A stretch of 64,000 nucleotides of DNA from positions 949,379-1,013,378 of the forward strand of contig NZ_VDRC01000001.1 of assembly GCF_007667425.1 (NCBI RefSeq), in the 5' to 3' direction. The notes under the pieces are model-generated. The model saw only the letters and a program-made list of their open reading frames with translations, had not been told where the DNA came from and did no database searches. The position numbers were made by a program, and so were the translations under genes. Shown here piece by piece: positions 1-7,090 of this stretch. The DNA is from Microbacterium sp. 1.5R. Its GTDB lineage: Bacteria; Actinomycetota; Actinomycetes; Actinomycetales; Microbacteriaceae. The number at the start of each line of letters is the position of its first letter. The stretch's first letter is position 1.

Positions 1-276
1 ATAGAGCCCGCCCGGCGAGTTCGCCGTGAACGCGAGGGCCTCGATCCAGGCGCGGTTGATCGAGGGCTGACGGCTGCCGAAGTACTTGAACACGAGAGAG
101 CTGCCAGGCTGCATCCAGACGGTGGTGCGGCCACCGCCGACGCTCGTGTCCTCTCGCCAGCTGAACGGGAAGGGTTCGGCGCGGCGCAGCTTCGCCGTGA
201 TCACGAGCTGCAGGTGCGTGAGCGCCCTGTCCTCGATCTCACTCTTGACGCTGCCCTCGTAGATGAACTTGCCCAT
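1..276 (-). CDS. Small unknown-function family protein, partial at window edge
   Basis: The gene starts at 276 on the minus strand and runs off the window after 92 codons, so only the N-terminal part is visible. It begins MGKFIYEG, followed by IEDRALTHLQ, a KLRR..PF.FSW stretch, GGGRTTVW and a VFKYFGSR.PSINR.WIE block. The complete minus-strand gene at 54393-54737 and the plus-strand gene at 359-787 have the same order of motifs, so this is a paralogous family. I believe it is catalogued as DUF7882; such proteins have sometimes been labelled ATP-dependent DNA ligase, but no ligase motif (KxDG) is present. It is probably a small beta-rich cytosolic protein, and its function is unknown. It is divergent from the paralog at 359, with about 80 bases between the starts. 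Confidence 0.7.
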   Translation of the reverse strand, partial: MGKFIYEGSVKSEIEDRALTHLQLVITAKLRRAEPFPFSWREDTSVGGGRTTVWMQPGSSLVFKYFGSRQPSINRAWIEALAFTANSPGGLY

Positions 277-358
277 CCCGCCCTCTCCTGCCCGCACTGC
301 ACGGTCCCTTCCAGAGTACGCCTGTCGCCGTGGCGCCCACCCGCGTACCGTGAACGGC

Positions 359-787
359 ATGGGTCTGATCTACTACGACGGCGCGGACAATCCGATCCAC
401 ATCGAGGACCGCGCACTCGCTCACCTCAAGGTCGTCGTCTCCACGAAGCTCCGTCGCAACGAGAGCTTCACCCTCAGCTGGGCGCATCCCGCGGGTGGCG
501 CTCCCGGACGCACCACGATCTGGCTCCATCCGTCCATCCCGCTGCGGTTCGTCTTCGATCACCCCGAATCGATCGAATTGCGCGCCGAGTGGATCGCGGC
601 GATGGCGAACTCGGCGAACAGCAGCGGAGGCATCACACTGCTGACGGAGGACCTGGTGCCCCCGGCCGAGCTGACGGCCGGGTCGGCCACGCGCAGCCGA
701 CCTGAGGGGGACTCGGCAGAGGGAGACCGGGCGGTGGACGGGGCCGACGGAAGTCAACCCCCTGACAGCGTCGATCGCACCGCGTAG
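359..787 (+). CDS. Small unknown-function family protein, long C-terminal tail
   Basis: This 142-residue protein starts MGLIYYDG and carries the same family blocks as the gene at 1-276: IEDRALAHLK, TKLRRNESFTLSW, GRTTIWLHP and an ..RAEWI helix. I chose the ATG at 359 over an upstream ATG at 263 because the family begins at this M-G-x-x-x-Y-x-G motif. After the core (about residue 105) it has a roughly 35-residue low-complexity acidic tail (EGDSAEGDRA...), which the paralog at 54393-54737 lacks. The copy is more diverged than the other two. Function is unknown; the FHA gene begins 31 bases after its stop. Confidence 0.65.
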   Translation: MGLIYYDGADNPIHIEDRALAHLKVVVSTKLRRNESFTLSWAHPAGGAPGRTTIWLHPSIPLRFVFDHPESIELRAEWIAAMANSANSSGGITLLTEDLVPPAELTAGSATRSRPEGDSAEGDRAVDGADGSQPPDSVDRTA

Positions 788-795
788 GGTCGAAT
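753..795 (+). promoter_or_regulatory. Promoter-like GTCAACCCCC ... TAGGGT element before the FHA gene
   Basis: GTCAACCCCC at 753 is followed 27 bases after GTCAAC by AGGGT (786-790), and the FHA gene starts 29 bases further on. The same arrangement recurs upstream of several small genes in this window (27936, 42260-42301 minus, and weaker copies at 1359, 38604-38644 minus and 52515). The GTCAAC to AGGGT distance is longer than a normal sigma-70 spacer, so the first block may be an activator site or an alternative -35. The element overlaps the end of the upstream coding sequence. Confidence 0.35.
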
Positions 796-818
796 TCTCG
801 ACCCGAGGAGGCCAGACC

Positions 819-1340
819 ATGAACGCACGGCACATCGACGACCGCTCAGACGAGGGCTACGCGCCCACCACCACGCATGCCGAGTTCGGCGCAGGGAACC
901 CCCGTCTGCGCGTCACGCGTGACGACGAGCGCTCCGAGTTCGCGCTCGAGTCCGATGTCGTCCGCATCGGCTCCGCGGCCGATGCCGACCTCCGCCTCGC
1001 CGACTCCGATCCCGTACACGCGACGATCACGCACGACGACCGCGACGAGTATGTGCTCGAGCTGCATGGCGAGGGCGAGATGAACTCGAACCCGGATGCC
1101 GACGCGACGCACCCCGGCGACCGCAGCCAGACGCTGCGGACCGGTGCCCGTTTCACCGTCGGCCCGTGGACTCTCGTTTACGCGCGCGACGAATTCGCCG
1201 ACCATGGGCGTCCCTACGGCGGACGCCTCGGCGGCGAGTACTCCGACCAGCCTCTGCAGCCGCCGCGCCCCGACTACTCCGACGAGGCCACCATCGAGTC
1301 CGAGGCCCAGACCCACGAGGAATCCGCCGACCAGGTCTGA
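819..1340 (+). CDS. FHA-domain protein
   Basis: The 173-residue protein has a forkhead-associated fold at about residues 30-125: LRVTRDDERSEFALESDVVRIGS, then RLADSDPVHATI (His about 67) and a late GARFTVGPWTLVYAR strand pair. FHA domains bind phosphothreonine peptides and usually act in Ser/Thr-kinase signalling; no kinase lies nearby. The usual Ser before the conserved His is replaced here (SDPVH), so phospho-binding is uncertain. The C-terminal 45 residues are acidic and proline-rich. The ATG at 819 follows a CGAGGAGG ribosome binding site. The gene is alone, with a promoter-like element just upstream. Confidence 0.75.
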   Translation: MNARHIDDRSDEGYAPTTTHAEFGAGNPRLRVTRDDERSEFALESDVVRIGSAADADLRLADSDPVHATITHDDRDEYVLELHGEGEMNSNPDADATHPGDRSQTLRTGARFTVGPWTLVYARDEFADHGRPYGGRLGGEYSDQPLQPPRPDYSDEATIESEAQTHEESADQV

Positions 1341-1358
1341 CCTCTCAGCGGCGGCGTT

Positions 1359-1400
1359 GTCAATCCCCATTCGCCCGCCGGGACGGCGCCTCTAACGTCG
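1359..1400 (+). promoter_or_regulatory. Promoter-like GTCAATCCCC element before the micro-ORF/pncC pair
   Basis: GTTGTCAATCCCC (GTCAAT at 1359-1364) is followed after 29 bases by AACGTCGG. It resembles the elements at 753 and 27936, but its second block is poor. Confidence 0.25.
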
Positions 1401-1401
1401 G

Positions 1402-1439
1402 GATCACGCCTCGAGCACACGACAGCTCGGGGCGTGATC
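1402..1439. other. Strong hairpin in the leader of the micro-ORF/pncC transcript
   Basis: GATCACGCCTCGAGC (1402-1416) pairs with GCTCGGGGCGTGATC (1425-1439) over 15 positions with one G-U wobble and an 8-base loop. It lies between the promoter-like element and the ribosome binding site (GAGGAGG) of the micro-ORF, so it would fold in the 5' leader. No run of T follows, which argues against a simple terminator. It may be a leader structure or a repressor palindrome. Confidence 0.5.
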
Positions 1440-1459
1440 TATCGAGGAGGAACCGCATC

Positions 1460-1552
1460 ATGACCGCCGTGCAGGACACCAAGACGACAGAAGCCCGCCA
1501 CGCCGAGGCCCGCCACGCCGAGGCCCGCCACGCCGAGGACTTCGCTCGGTGA
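1460..1552 (+). CDS. 30-residue repeat micro-ORF translationally coupled to pncC
   Basis: An ATG 11 bases after a GAGGAGG ribosome binding site opens a 30-codon frame (MTAVQDTKTT, then three consecutive EARHA units, then EDFAR). Its TGA at 1550-1552 overlaps the GTG start of the next gene (GTGA), the typical geometry of translational coupling. The DNA repeat is a 15-base unit in triplicate (about 1492-1536). The peptide has no family that I recognise. It could be a leader peptide, a small protein, or only a device to load ribosomes on pncC. Confidence 0.5.
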   Translation: MTAVQDTKTTEARHAEARHAEARHAEDFAR

Positions 1553-2055
1553 GCGCGGTCGACGAGGCGCTGCAGCGACTGGGCGAGCTCGCCGCCGAAC
1601 GAGGACTCCGCGTCGCGGTGGTCGAATCCCTCACCTCCGGGCGCCTGGCCAGCACGGTCGGCGCCGCAGAGGGAGCGGGCGACTGGTTCGCCGGCGGTGT
1701 CGTCGCGTACCTCACCGACGTCAAGGAGCGCGTGCTGGGCCTGACCCCGGGCACCGATCCCGTCTCGGCGACCTGCGCAGAGCAGCTCGCCGACGGCGCG
1801 AGGCAGCTGTTCGACGCCGATCTCAGCATCTCGACGACAGGAGTAGGCGGTCCCGGTCCAGACGGCGGGCACCCGGCAGGCACCGTCTACCTCGGATGGG
1901 CGACCCCCGAAGGCATCGGACATCGGATGCTGGCGCTCACCGGCGAGCCGGATGAGATCCTCGACGAGACGGTCGAGACCGCAGTGCGGCTGCTCGCCTT
2001 CCACGCCGAGGGCCTCCGTGCGGCGGGGCCCCGGCGCGGCGTCGCCGCGGAGTGA
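1549..2055 (+). CDS. pncC: Nicotinamide-nucleotide amidohydrolase (CinA C-terminal domain)
   Basis: This 168-residue protein matches the stand-alone CinA/PncC amidase domain: an N-terminal helix, then VAVVESLTSGRLAS (about residues 22-35, with the Ser of the ESLT motif), GVVAYLTDVKERVLGL, and TTGVGGPGPDGGHPAGTVYLG (about 93-113), which is the family glycine loop. The family hydrolyses nicotinamide mononucleotide to nicotinate mononucleotide and ammonia in pyridine nucleotide salvage. The GTG start at 1549 is supported by the overlap with the upstream micro-ORF stop and by the conserved N-terminal helix. The length is normal for the single-domain form. Confidence 0.88.
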   Translation: MSAVDEALQRLGELAAERGLRVAVVESLTSGRLASTVGAAEGAGDWFAGGVVAYLTDVKERVLGLTPGTDPVSATCAEQLADGARQLFDADLSISTTGVGGPGPDGGHPAGTVYLGWATPEGIGHRMLALTGEPDEILDETVETAVRLLAFHAEGLRAAGPRRGVAAE

Positions 2056-2633
2056 TCGACGCCGCGCTGCGGATCACCCGAGGGCGGCGCGGTCGTCGCT
2101 GACGCATGGAGGCGCCTGGTGGATGGACGTCCGACCAAACCGGAGCGACGCTTCTCTACGGAGGTCCGCTGACGGCGGCTCTTCGGCCTAGACCCGACGA
2201 CGTCTCGGTCGCGGGGCGTCTGGCGTCGATCGGGCATCCCATCGTCGGCCGGGATCACCAGATCGGCGGGGTGACGGCGGATCACCAGGATGCCGCGCGG
2301 ATGCACATGCGGCGGGGAGCGCCCCTCCTCCGGCTCAGCGGGATCTCGCGCGGTGGACGAGCGGATCCAGGCGTCGACATCACGCGGCTGCGGAGGACAG
2401 GTAGGTCAGCGAGGGGGTGCGGGTTTCGGTCTCCGCCTCGGGCGTATCGACGCACGACGACCACGTGCGAGGCCGGAGCATGAGCTTCTTCGTTAAGAAG
2501 CCGATCGCGAGCGCGATGGGGATCAGATTCCAAGAATCGCGCTCGCGATCACAGCGCTGGGGATGCGCTATTTCTGGGGTAGTCCCAAGGTAAGCGGCCG
2601 GGTGCACCATGGAACACCGTCGAACGTCGAGAC
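2056..2633. other. 578-base stretch without a clear gene; possible decayed reading frame
   Basis: No open frame here has a convincing start, ribosome binding site and family. A plus frame beginning near 2106 and readable to about 2330 contains protein-like text (LLYGGPLTAAL, DVSVAGRLASIGHPIVG, DHQIGGVTADHQ) with fairly high GC at third positions, then degenerates. It may be the remains of a gene. The right half holds two hairpins (2484-2501 and 2503-2550) and has lower GC, like the adjoining histidine kinase locus. Confidence 0.4.
2503..2550. other. Perfect 15-bp inverted repeat downstream of the histidine kinase
   Basis: GATCGCGAGCGCGAT (2503-2517) is the exact reverse complement of ATCGCGCTCGCGATC (2536-2550), with an 18-base loop. 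It lies about 85 bases beyond the kinase stop, where a terminator of the minus-strand transcript would be expected. A second stem, GCTTCTT/AAGAAGC with loop CGTT (2484-2501), follows immediately. Neither has a clean T run on the minus strand. A terminator or an mRNA-end structure is the simplest reading. Confidence 0.5.
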
Positions 2634-3914
2634 CTACTTGGACTTTCGTCTAGTTCTCAGACGGACCGGTTCCGCGGTGAGTGTTGCCGTCTGCGACTCT
2701 ACCTCGCCCGAGGCCGATGCGCTGGACCCCGATGGCGGGTCGTCGGCCGCGGCACGGACCGCCTGACGCGCGATGGGCAGTCGTGCGGCGACGACCCAGC
2801 GGCCGTCGACCTCACCGGCATCGAATTCGCCGCTGGCGCCGAGCACTCGTTCGGCCATCCGTCCGATGCCGGTGCGGCTCGACGAGAGCTCCCGGCGCGG
2901 GGTGGCGGACAGCGGGCTGCTCACCGTGAGTGCAGCCGACTCGTCGGTGACGTCGAGGAGGATCTCGATCTCACCCTGTCCGGCGTACTTCAGAGCGTTG
3001 GTGGCGGATTCCCGCATGATGCGCGCGAAGATGATCTCCGCTGCGCGCGGGATCCGCTCGTCTGAGGGGTCGCCGGCGACGCGCACGGAGTGGCCGGCGG
3101 ATTCCAGTTCGTCCTTCGCCTCGGCGATCGAGGCTGCAAGGTCGCCGGCGGGCATGCCCGTCGAGCGGGGTCCATCGTCGGCGAGGTCGATCACGAAGCG
3201 AAGATCGGTCATGGCCTTGCGCGCGGCGATGCGGATCGCCTCCTGCGACGATTCGCTGGCTCTGTCATCGTCGAGCATCTGCACGTGCAGGGACACCACC
3301 GTGAGGTGGTGCGCGATGCTGTCGTGGAGCTCGCCGGCGATCCAACGCCGCTCGGCGAGTACTGCTTGACGTTCTTGCTCGGCCTTCTCGGCCAGTTCGA
3401 TCTCGAGCTTCCGCCCTCGGGCGAAAGCGAGGCGCAGTGCGTATCCGACTGCGCCGGACACCGCTGCGCCGATGAGGAAGATCCCGACACTGATGTTGAC
3501 GGGGCCGTCCGTCTCCACGGACGCGACGATCGCGGTCGCGACGAGGAAGAGGGCGGCATAGGAAAGGATCAGGGCGTTCCACCCCAGGCGCATGATCAGC
3601 CCCACCGCGAATGCGGCGGCGATCAGTACCTGGGACTCACTGCCCGTCAGGAACGACAGCGCGAACACCAGAGCGAGCGCGCATGACGCATAGAGAGGCG
3701 ACCAGAGATACAGGCCCAGTGACAGCGTCGTGGCGACTCCGACCGCGGCGACGAACGGGTCGACCCCCGGAGGGACGAAGTACCCGATGACATCGACGGT
3801 CAGGATCGTCAGCAGGATCGCGAGAACGAAGAACCGTTCTATCGGGATCAGCCGCTCACCGCGTCCGAACCGGATCGCGCTGGTGTCGCGATCTTCTTTC
3901 GGACGATAAGCCAT
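2634..3914 (-). CDS. Membrane sensor histidine kinase (NarX/DesK type)
   Basis: The 426-residue protein has an N-terminal membrane region with about five to six hydrophobic helices (residues 25-165) and no extracellular domain of any size. Then comes a coiled-coil linker (LEIELAEKAEQERQAVLAERR), the HisKA_3 box ERRWIAGELHDSIAHHLT with phospho-acceptor His197, the N-box RESATNALKYAG, and the G-box region TGIGRMAERV. These define a two-component kinase that signals to NarL-type regulators, here presumably the divergent gene at 4140. The C-terminal 45 residues are Ala/Ser-rich and end in a basic run (RLRTRRKSK), which is unusual. The ATG at 3914 follows TAGGAGA. Both this gene and the gap to 4140 are less GC-rich than their neighbours. 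The sensor type, mostly membrane helices, suits a hydrophobic or membrane-stress ligand. Confidence 0.88.
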   Translation of the reverse strand: MAYRPKEDRDTSAIRFGRGERLIPIERFFVLAILLTILTVDVIGYFVPPGVDPFVAAVGVATTLSLGLYLWSPLYASCALALVFALSFLTGSESQVLIAAAFAVGLIMRLGWNALILSYAALFLVATAIVASVETDGPVNISVGIFLIGAAVSGAVGYALRLAFARGRKLEIELAEKAEQERQAVLAERRWIAGELHDSIAHHLTVVSLHVQMLDDDRASESSQEAIRIAARKAMTDLRFVIDLADDGPRSTGMPAGDLAASIAEAKDELESAGHSVRVAGDPSDERIPRAAEIIFARIMRESATNALKYAGQGEIEILLDVTDESAALTVSSPLSATPRRELSSSRTGIGRMAERVLGASGEFDAGEVDGRWVVAARLPIARQAVRAAADDPPSGSSASASGEVESQTATLTAEPVRLRTRRKSK

Positions 3915-3943
3915 GCTTCAGTATCTCCTATTCGCCAGGTAGA

Positions 3944-3991
3944 TTAGCGAGTAAAGCCAAAGAACTTACCAACACCCTGCCAGAAAGTCAT
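3944..3991 (-). CDS. 15-residue aromatic peptide (MTFWQGVGKFFGFTR) upstream of the kinase
   Basis: On the minus strand an ATG at 3991 lies six bases after GGAGGTGA, an almost perfect complement of the 16S 3' end. It opens 15 codons (MTFWQGVGKFFGFTR) and a TAA, ending 29 bases before the kinase start, which has its own ribosome binding site. Five of the 15 residues are Phe or Trp, with two basic residues. Such a strong initiation signal on so short a frame suggests it is translated. It could be a secreted or membrane-active signal sensed by the kinase, or a leader peptide controlling it. No export or maturation gene is visible beside it. Confidence 0.55.
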   Translation of the reverse strand: MTFWQGVGKFFGFTR

Positions 3992-4068
3992 AGTTGTTCA
4001 CCTCCGAAGTTGGTCTTTTGTGAAGTCGTGTACTCATCTTCTCGGTGTTCAAAACGGTGCACATCTGT

Positions 4069-4095
4069 CTTTCGGCTAGAGCTCACTAGCCAAAG
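4069..4095. promoter_or_regulatory. Inverted repeat between the peptide/kinase and the response regulator
   Basis: CTTTCGGCTAG (4069-4079) and CTAGCCAAAG (4086-4095) form a 10-bp inverted repeat with one unpaired base and a 6-base spacer. It lies in the shared intergenic region about 45 bases before the regulator start and 80 bases before the peptide start, a natural position for a binding site of the NarL-type regulator. A third copy of the CTAG core (GTCTAGTC, 4096-4103) follows at once. Confidence 0.4.
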
Positions 4096-4139
4096 GTCTA
4101 GTCCTTCGCTCTTCGGCTCGCCGCAGGTAGGCTTCCTCC

Positions 4140-4793
4140 ATGCCGGAAATCCGTGTTGTGATCGTCGACGACGACCCCCTGGTGCGCTCTGCGCTCTCCC
4201 ATTTCGTGTCGCGCGACCCCGAGATCACTGTGATCGCCGAGGCCGAGACAGGACTCGAGGGGATCTCGACAGTGGAGCGAGAGAAACCGGACGTCGTGAT
4301 GATGGACGTGCAGATGCCCGAGATGGATGGCATCGAAGCGACCTCCGTCATCGCGGAGCGGTGGCCCGAGGTGCGGGTGCTCGCCGTCACGACGCTCGAC
4401 GGCAGCGACACCGTGCTGCCCATGCTGAGCGCGGGCGCGTCGGGCTACATGCTGAAGGATTCGAGTGCGGCGAGCATCGTGGCGGCCGTGCGGGAGGTCT
4501 ACAGCGGCGCGAGTTCTCTGTCGCCGAGGATCGCTTCGCTGCTGATCAAGCATGTTCGCGATACCGAGCCTGCGCGTGGCGACGGCACTCTCGAGGAGCT
4601 GACCGAGCGTGAGCGCGAGGTGCTGGAGCGGCTCGCTCAGGGCATGTCGAATGCGGAGATCGCTCGCTCGCTGATCGTGTCGGAGGGCACCGTCAAGGCG
4701 CATCTCGGCCGCATCATGTCGAAGTGGCACGTGCGTGATCGTGTGCAGATCCTCGTCACCGCCGCGCAGGCGGGTCTCGTCGAGTTCCGCTGA
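4140..4793 (+). CDS. NarL/FixJ-type response regulator
   Basis: The 217-residue protein has a receiver domain (about 1-120) with acidic pocket VDDDP (9-13), phospho-acceptor Asp56 in VVMMDVQMPEMDG, a conserved Thr in VTTLD, and Lys in YMLKDS. A LuxR-type helix-turn-helix follows at about 150-210 (LTEREREVLERLAQGMSNAEIARSL, then GTVKAHLGRIMSKW). It is the evident partner of the divergent kinase at 2634-3914. The ATG at 4140 is preceded only by a weak ribosome binding site (AGGCTTCCTCC), so its expression may be modest or leader-dependent. The VOC gene follows after 11 bases, probably on the same transcript. Confidence 0.92.
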   Translation: MPEIRVVIVDDDPLVRSALSHFVSRDPEITVIAEAETGLEGISTVEREKPDVVMMDVQMPEMDGIEATSVIAERWPEVRVLAVTTLDGSDTVLPMLSAGASGYMLKDSSAASIVAAVREVYSGASSLSPRIASLLIKHVRDTEPARGDGTLEELTEREREVLERLAQGMSNAEIARSLIVSEGTVKAHLGRIMSKWHVRDRVQILVTAAQAGLVEFR

Positions 4794-4804
4794 GGCTCTT
4801 CGCC

Positions 4805-5197
4805 GTGGCTGGGTTTCATCATGTCGAGGTGTGGGTCGCGGATCTGACGCAGGCGTGTGCCGAGTGGGGCTGGTTGCTGGATCGTCTGGGATTCGAGCGC
4901 GAGAGCTCCTGGCCCGAGGGTGAGTCCTGGGCAGCGGGCGGCGCGTACCTCACTCTCACGACCTCGCCGAATCTCTCGGGCGCGGTACATGATCGCAGGG
5001 CTCCTGGCGTGAACCACCTCGCGTTCTCGGTTGAGGGCGCCGCCGAGGTGGACGAGATCATCGCTGATGCGCCTGCGCATGGCTGGCGTCGGCTGTATCA
5101 GGATCGCTATCCCCACGCGGGGGGCAGCGATCACTACGCCGGATGGCTCGAGAACAGCGCCGGGTTCAAGGCGGAGGTCGTTGCAGCTCGGATGTAG
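4805..5197 (+). CDS. VOC (glyoxalase/dioxygenase superfamily) protein
   Basis: This is a 130-residue single-module VOC protein. FHHVEVWVADLTQACAEWGWLLDRLGF provides the first beta-alpha module and a metal-ligand-like His. VNHLAFSVEGAAEVDEI starts the second module, and DHYAGWLENSAGFKAEVVA closes it with a Glu near the C terminus. The family includes glyoxalase I, extradiol dioxygenases and antibiotic-binding proteins; the substrate cannot be told from this sequence. The GTG start at 4805 places the conserved first strand at the N terminus. The gene follows the response regulator closely and may be co-transcribed. Confidence 0.75.
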   Translation: MAGFHHVEVWVADLTQACAEWGWLLDRLGFERESSWPEGESWAAGGAYLTLTTSPNLSGAVHDRRAPGVNHLAFSVEGAAEVDEIIADAPAHGWRRLYQDRYPHAGGSDHYAGWLENSAGFKAEVVAARM

Positions 5198-5223
5198 GCA
5201 TGCTTGCCGGGGCGGCGCGCCCT

Positions 5224-6960
5224 TCAACCGGTGCGCGTCAGCACGTCGTCGACGGCTGGTCGGCTGTGGCCGCTCCTGACTGAGAGCATTCGCAGCGTGT
5301 CCGCATCCGCGTCCGCGGCGACGCGGGCTCCGTCGATCGACGATCGGTGGAGTGGTCTCGTGCTGTGTGTGGGGGTGCGCCATCGTCGGGTGGGGTCCCA
5401 CCATCCGGGACCCCGCACCTGGGGGATGCCGTCGTTCATGCGGATCTCCCACCCCGACGAGCCAAGGGAGCGGTGATGCCACCAACACAACGGGACCCCG
5501 TTATCCGTCGACGTCGGCCCACCCCGGGCATGCTCGGTCACGTGATGGATCTCGCACCACGACGCGGGAACATGACACCCCGGGATGAGGCACTCGGTAT
5601 CGCGGGCGATGATCGCCCGCCGCTGATGCACCGTGAACACCCGATCCGTGACCGAGATCCCCACGATCCGCCCCGCATCGACCACGACACGCTGGATCAC
5701 CCCCGCACACGCCGCATGCACGGCCGCGGACGTCGGGATCGTCGCCTCCGACCCCGGCAACCGCGCCCTGCCCGTGTTCGCGGCGAGGTCTTTCTCGTCG
5801 ACCATGACGACAAGGGTCGGTGCCGCACCGCCCGATGAGGGCATCTCCGTATGCCGGGCCGCGATCCCGAGAGCGGCCGCCAACGCATCATGACGCTTCT
5901 GTGTGTGCGTGCGCGAGTCGATCACCGCCCGCGGATCCTCGTTCCACGGATCCGATCTGACACCATCACTGCCACCATCACCATCGCCGGCATCATCACC
6001 ATTGCCGGCACCGTCGCCGTTGCCCGCACCGTCGCCGTTGCCCGCACCATCGCCGGCGCCGCCACCGCCACCCGCACCACCACCGGCGCTGTCGCTGTCG
6101 CCGCCACCACCACCGTTCGAGGTGCCAGCAGCCTCACCCGGCGAGGGTGCGAATCGCACCCCGGTCGGGCGGGGCGGGCCATCGACCTTCGGGTTGAGCA
6201 TCGCGTCCACGATCAGCTGCAACTGCGCCGCCGCGTCAGGGAGCAGGTGCCCACTGATGCGGTGCACCCCCAGGTGCAGCCGCCCGATCGTCAACCCACG
6301 CCGCTGCAGGGCCCGCTGATCATCAGGCTCGGGACCATCCGGATCCAACACCAAGGCGATCTGCTGCGCCAGGCGCCCCAGGTCCTCCGGCAGCATCCCT
6401 GGACCGTCGGCACCTTCCCGAGACGTGTCGCCCTCGCCAGCCTTCTCCTCCGTGGTGATGTCCGCGTCGTCGTCCGACCCACGGGCGGCGTCGGCGAGGA
6501 AGGCATCCGCCTGCCACCTCTCCTCGGCGCCGATCCGATCTCGGATCAGCTCCACCGGCCCCGTCGCCGACAACACCCCCGCCACCCCGACCACTCCGTC
6601 CAGAAGCGCCTCACGCACCGCCGGCCACCGGGCCGGCAACCACTCCCCCGACACCAGACTCGCCTCCCGGCTCACCACTGCGGACGCCTTCACCACCCGC
6701 CCCGCTGCCGGACCGTCGACGAGAAGCGTGCGCTGGAGGAGTTCCCGCGGCGTGCGGCACCCCGCACCATGCGCGAGGCCCGTGGCATCGGTCGACGCCA
6801 ACGTCTCGACGATCACCGCCTCCACCCGCCGCAACACCGCCCCCGCGGCCTGCAACACGCCGACACGGTCGGCATCGGCCACCGTGGCGAGAGTGCTGCC
6901 GGACAGCATCGCATCCAGGTCGGACGCGACCTGGGCGAGAGCACTGGTGGGGTGGGTCAT
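5224..6960 (-). CDS. DUF222 / HNH endonuclease protein (13E12-type), copy 1
   Basis: The 578-residue protein has an N-terminal helical DUF222 domain (about 1-420). It is interrupted by a low-complexity insert built of repeated GAGNGD units at about residues 290-350, encoded by 18-base repeats. A C-terminal HNH nuclease follows: CLIPGCHVPASWCEIHHVTEHARGG, then NGVPLCWWHHRSLG, the zinc-binding and His-Asn-His core. The family is amplified in Microbacteriaceae and mycobacteria (13E12 repeats) and is thought to be mobile or recombination-prone; its role is unproven. The ATG at 6960 is chosen because the DUF222 start resembles the second copy (42540). The frame stays open upstream to 7044, and that part is conserved between the two copies. 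Confidence 0.85.
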   Translation of the reverse strand: MTHPTSALAQVASDLDAMLSGSTLATVADADRVGVLQAAGAVLRRVEAVIVETLASTDATGLAHGAGCRTPRELLQRTLLVDGPAAGRVVKASAVVSREASLVSGEWLPARWPAVREALLDGVVGVAGVLSATGPVELIRDRIGAEERWQADAFLADAARGSDDDADITTEEKAGEGDTSREGADGPGMLPEDLGRLAQQIALVLDPDGPEPDDQRALQRRGLTIGRLHLGVHRISGHLLPDAAAQLQLIVDAMLNPKVDGPPRPTGVRFAPSPGEAAGTSNGGGGGDSDSAGGGAGGGGGAGDGAGNGDGAGNGDGAGNGDDAGDGDGGSDGVRSDPWNEDPRAVIDSRTHTQKRHDALAAALGIAARHTEMPSSGGAAPTLVVMVDEKDLAANTGRARLPGSEATIPTSAAVHAACAGVIQRVVVDAGRIVGISVTDRVFTVHQRRAIIARDTECLIPGCHVPASWCEIHHVTEHARGGPTSTDNGVPLCWWHHRSLGSSGWEIRMNDGIPQVRGPGWWDPTRRWRTPTHSTRPLHRSSIDGARVAADADADTLRMLSVRSGHSRPAVDDVLTRTG

Positions 6961-7052
6961 GGGTCGATTCAATCGGGGGGCACCGACATTCGGACGCGCG
7001 AAGCGAGCAGAAACAGGCCAGTTCAGGGGGTTATTCCAGAACACCGGAACAC
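6961..7052 (-). promoter_or_regulatory. Conserved upstream element shared by both DUF222/HNH genes
   Basis: Reading toward the gene, this region contains GGAATA, CTGAACTGG, 25 bases, CGAATGTCGGTG, then TTGA and the ATG. The gene at 42540 has the same blocks with the same 25-base spacing. It is either a conserved promoter/5' leader or an N-terminal extension (the frame reads N-x-P-L-N-W ... N-V-G in both). Confidence 0.45.
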
Positions 7053-7090
7053 GACGAGGGCGCGCGGGTCTCGGCGAGCTCTCGGAGGAC

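Noticed and set aside
2380..2610. Minus-strand frame with a hydrophobic stretch LIPIALAIGFLTKK, considered as a small toxin or peptide
   Set aside because: There is no start codon with a ribosome binding site close to the hydrophobic part, and the stretch coincides with the inverted repeat, which imposes its composition.
5224..6960. The HNH protein considered as a restriction or homing system
   Set aside because: There is no methyltransferase, intron or intein beside it; the 13E12-type DUF222/HNH family is widespread without such partners.
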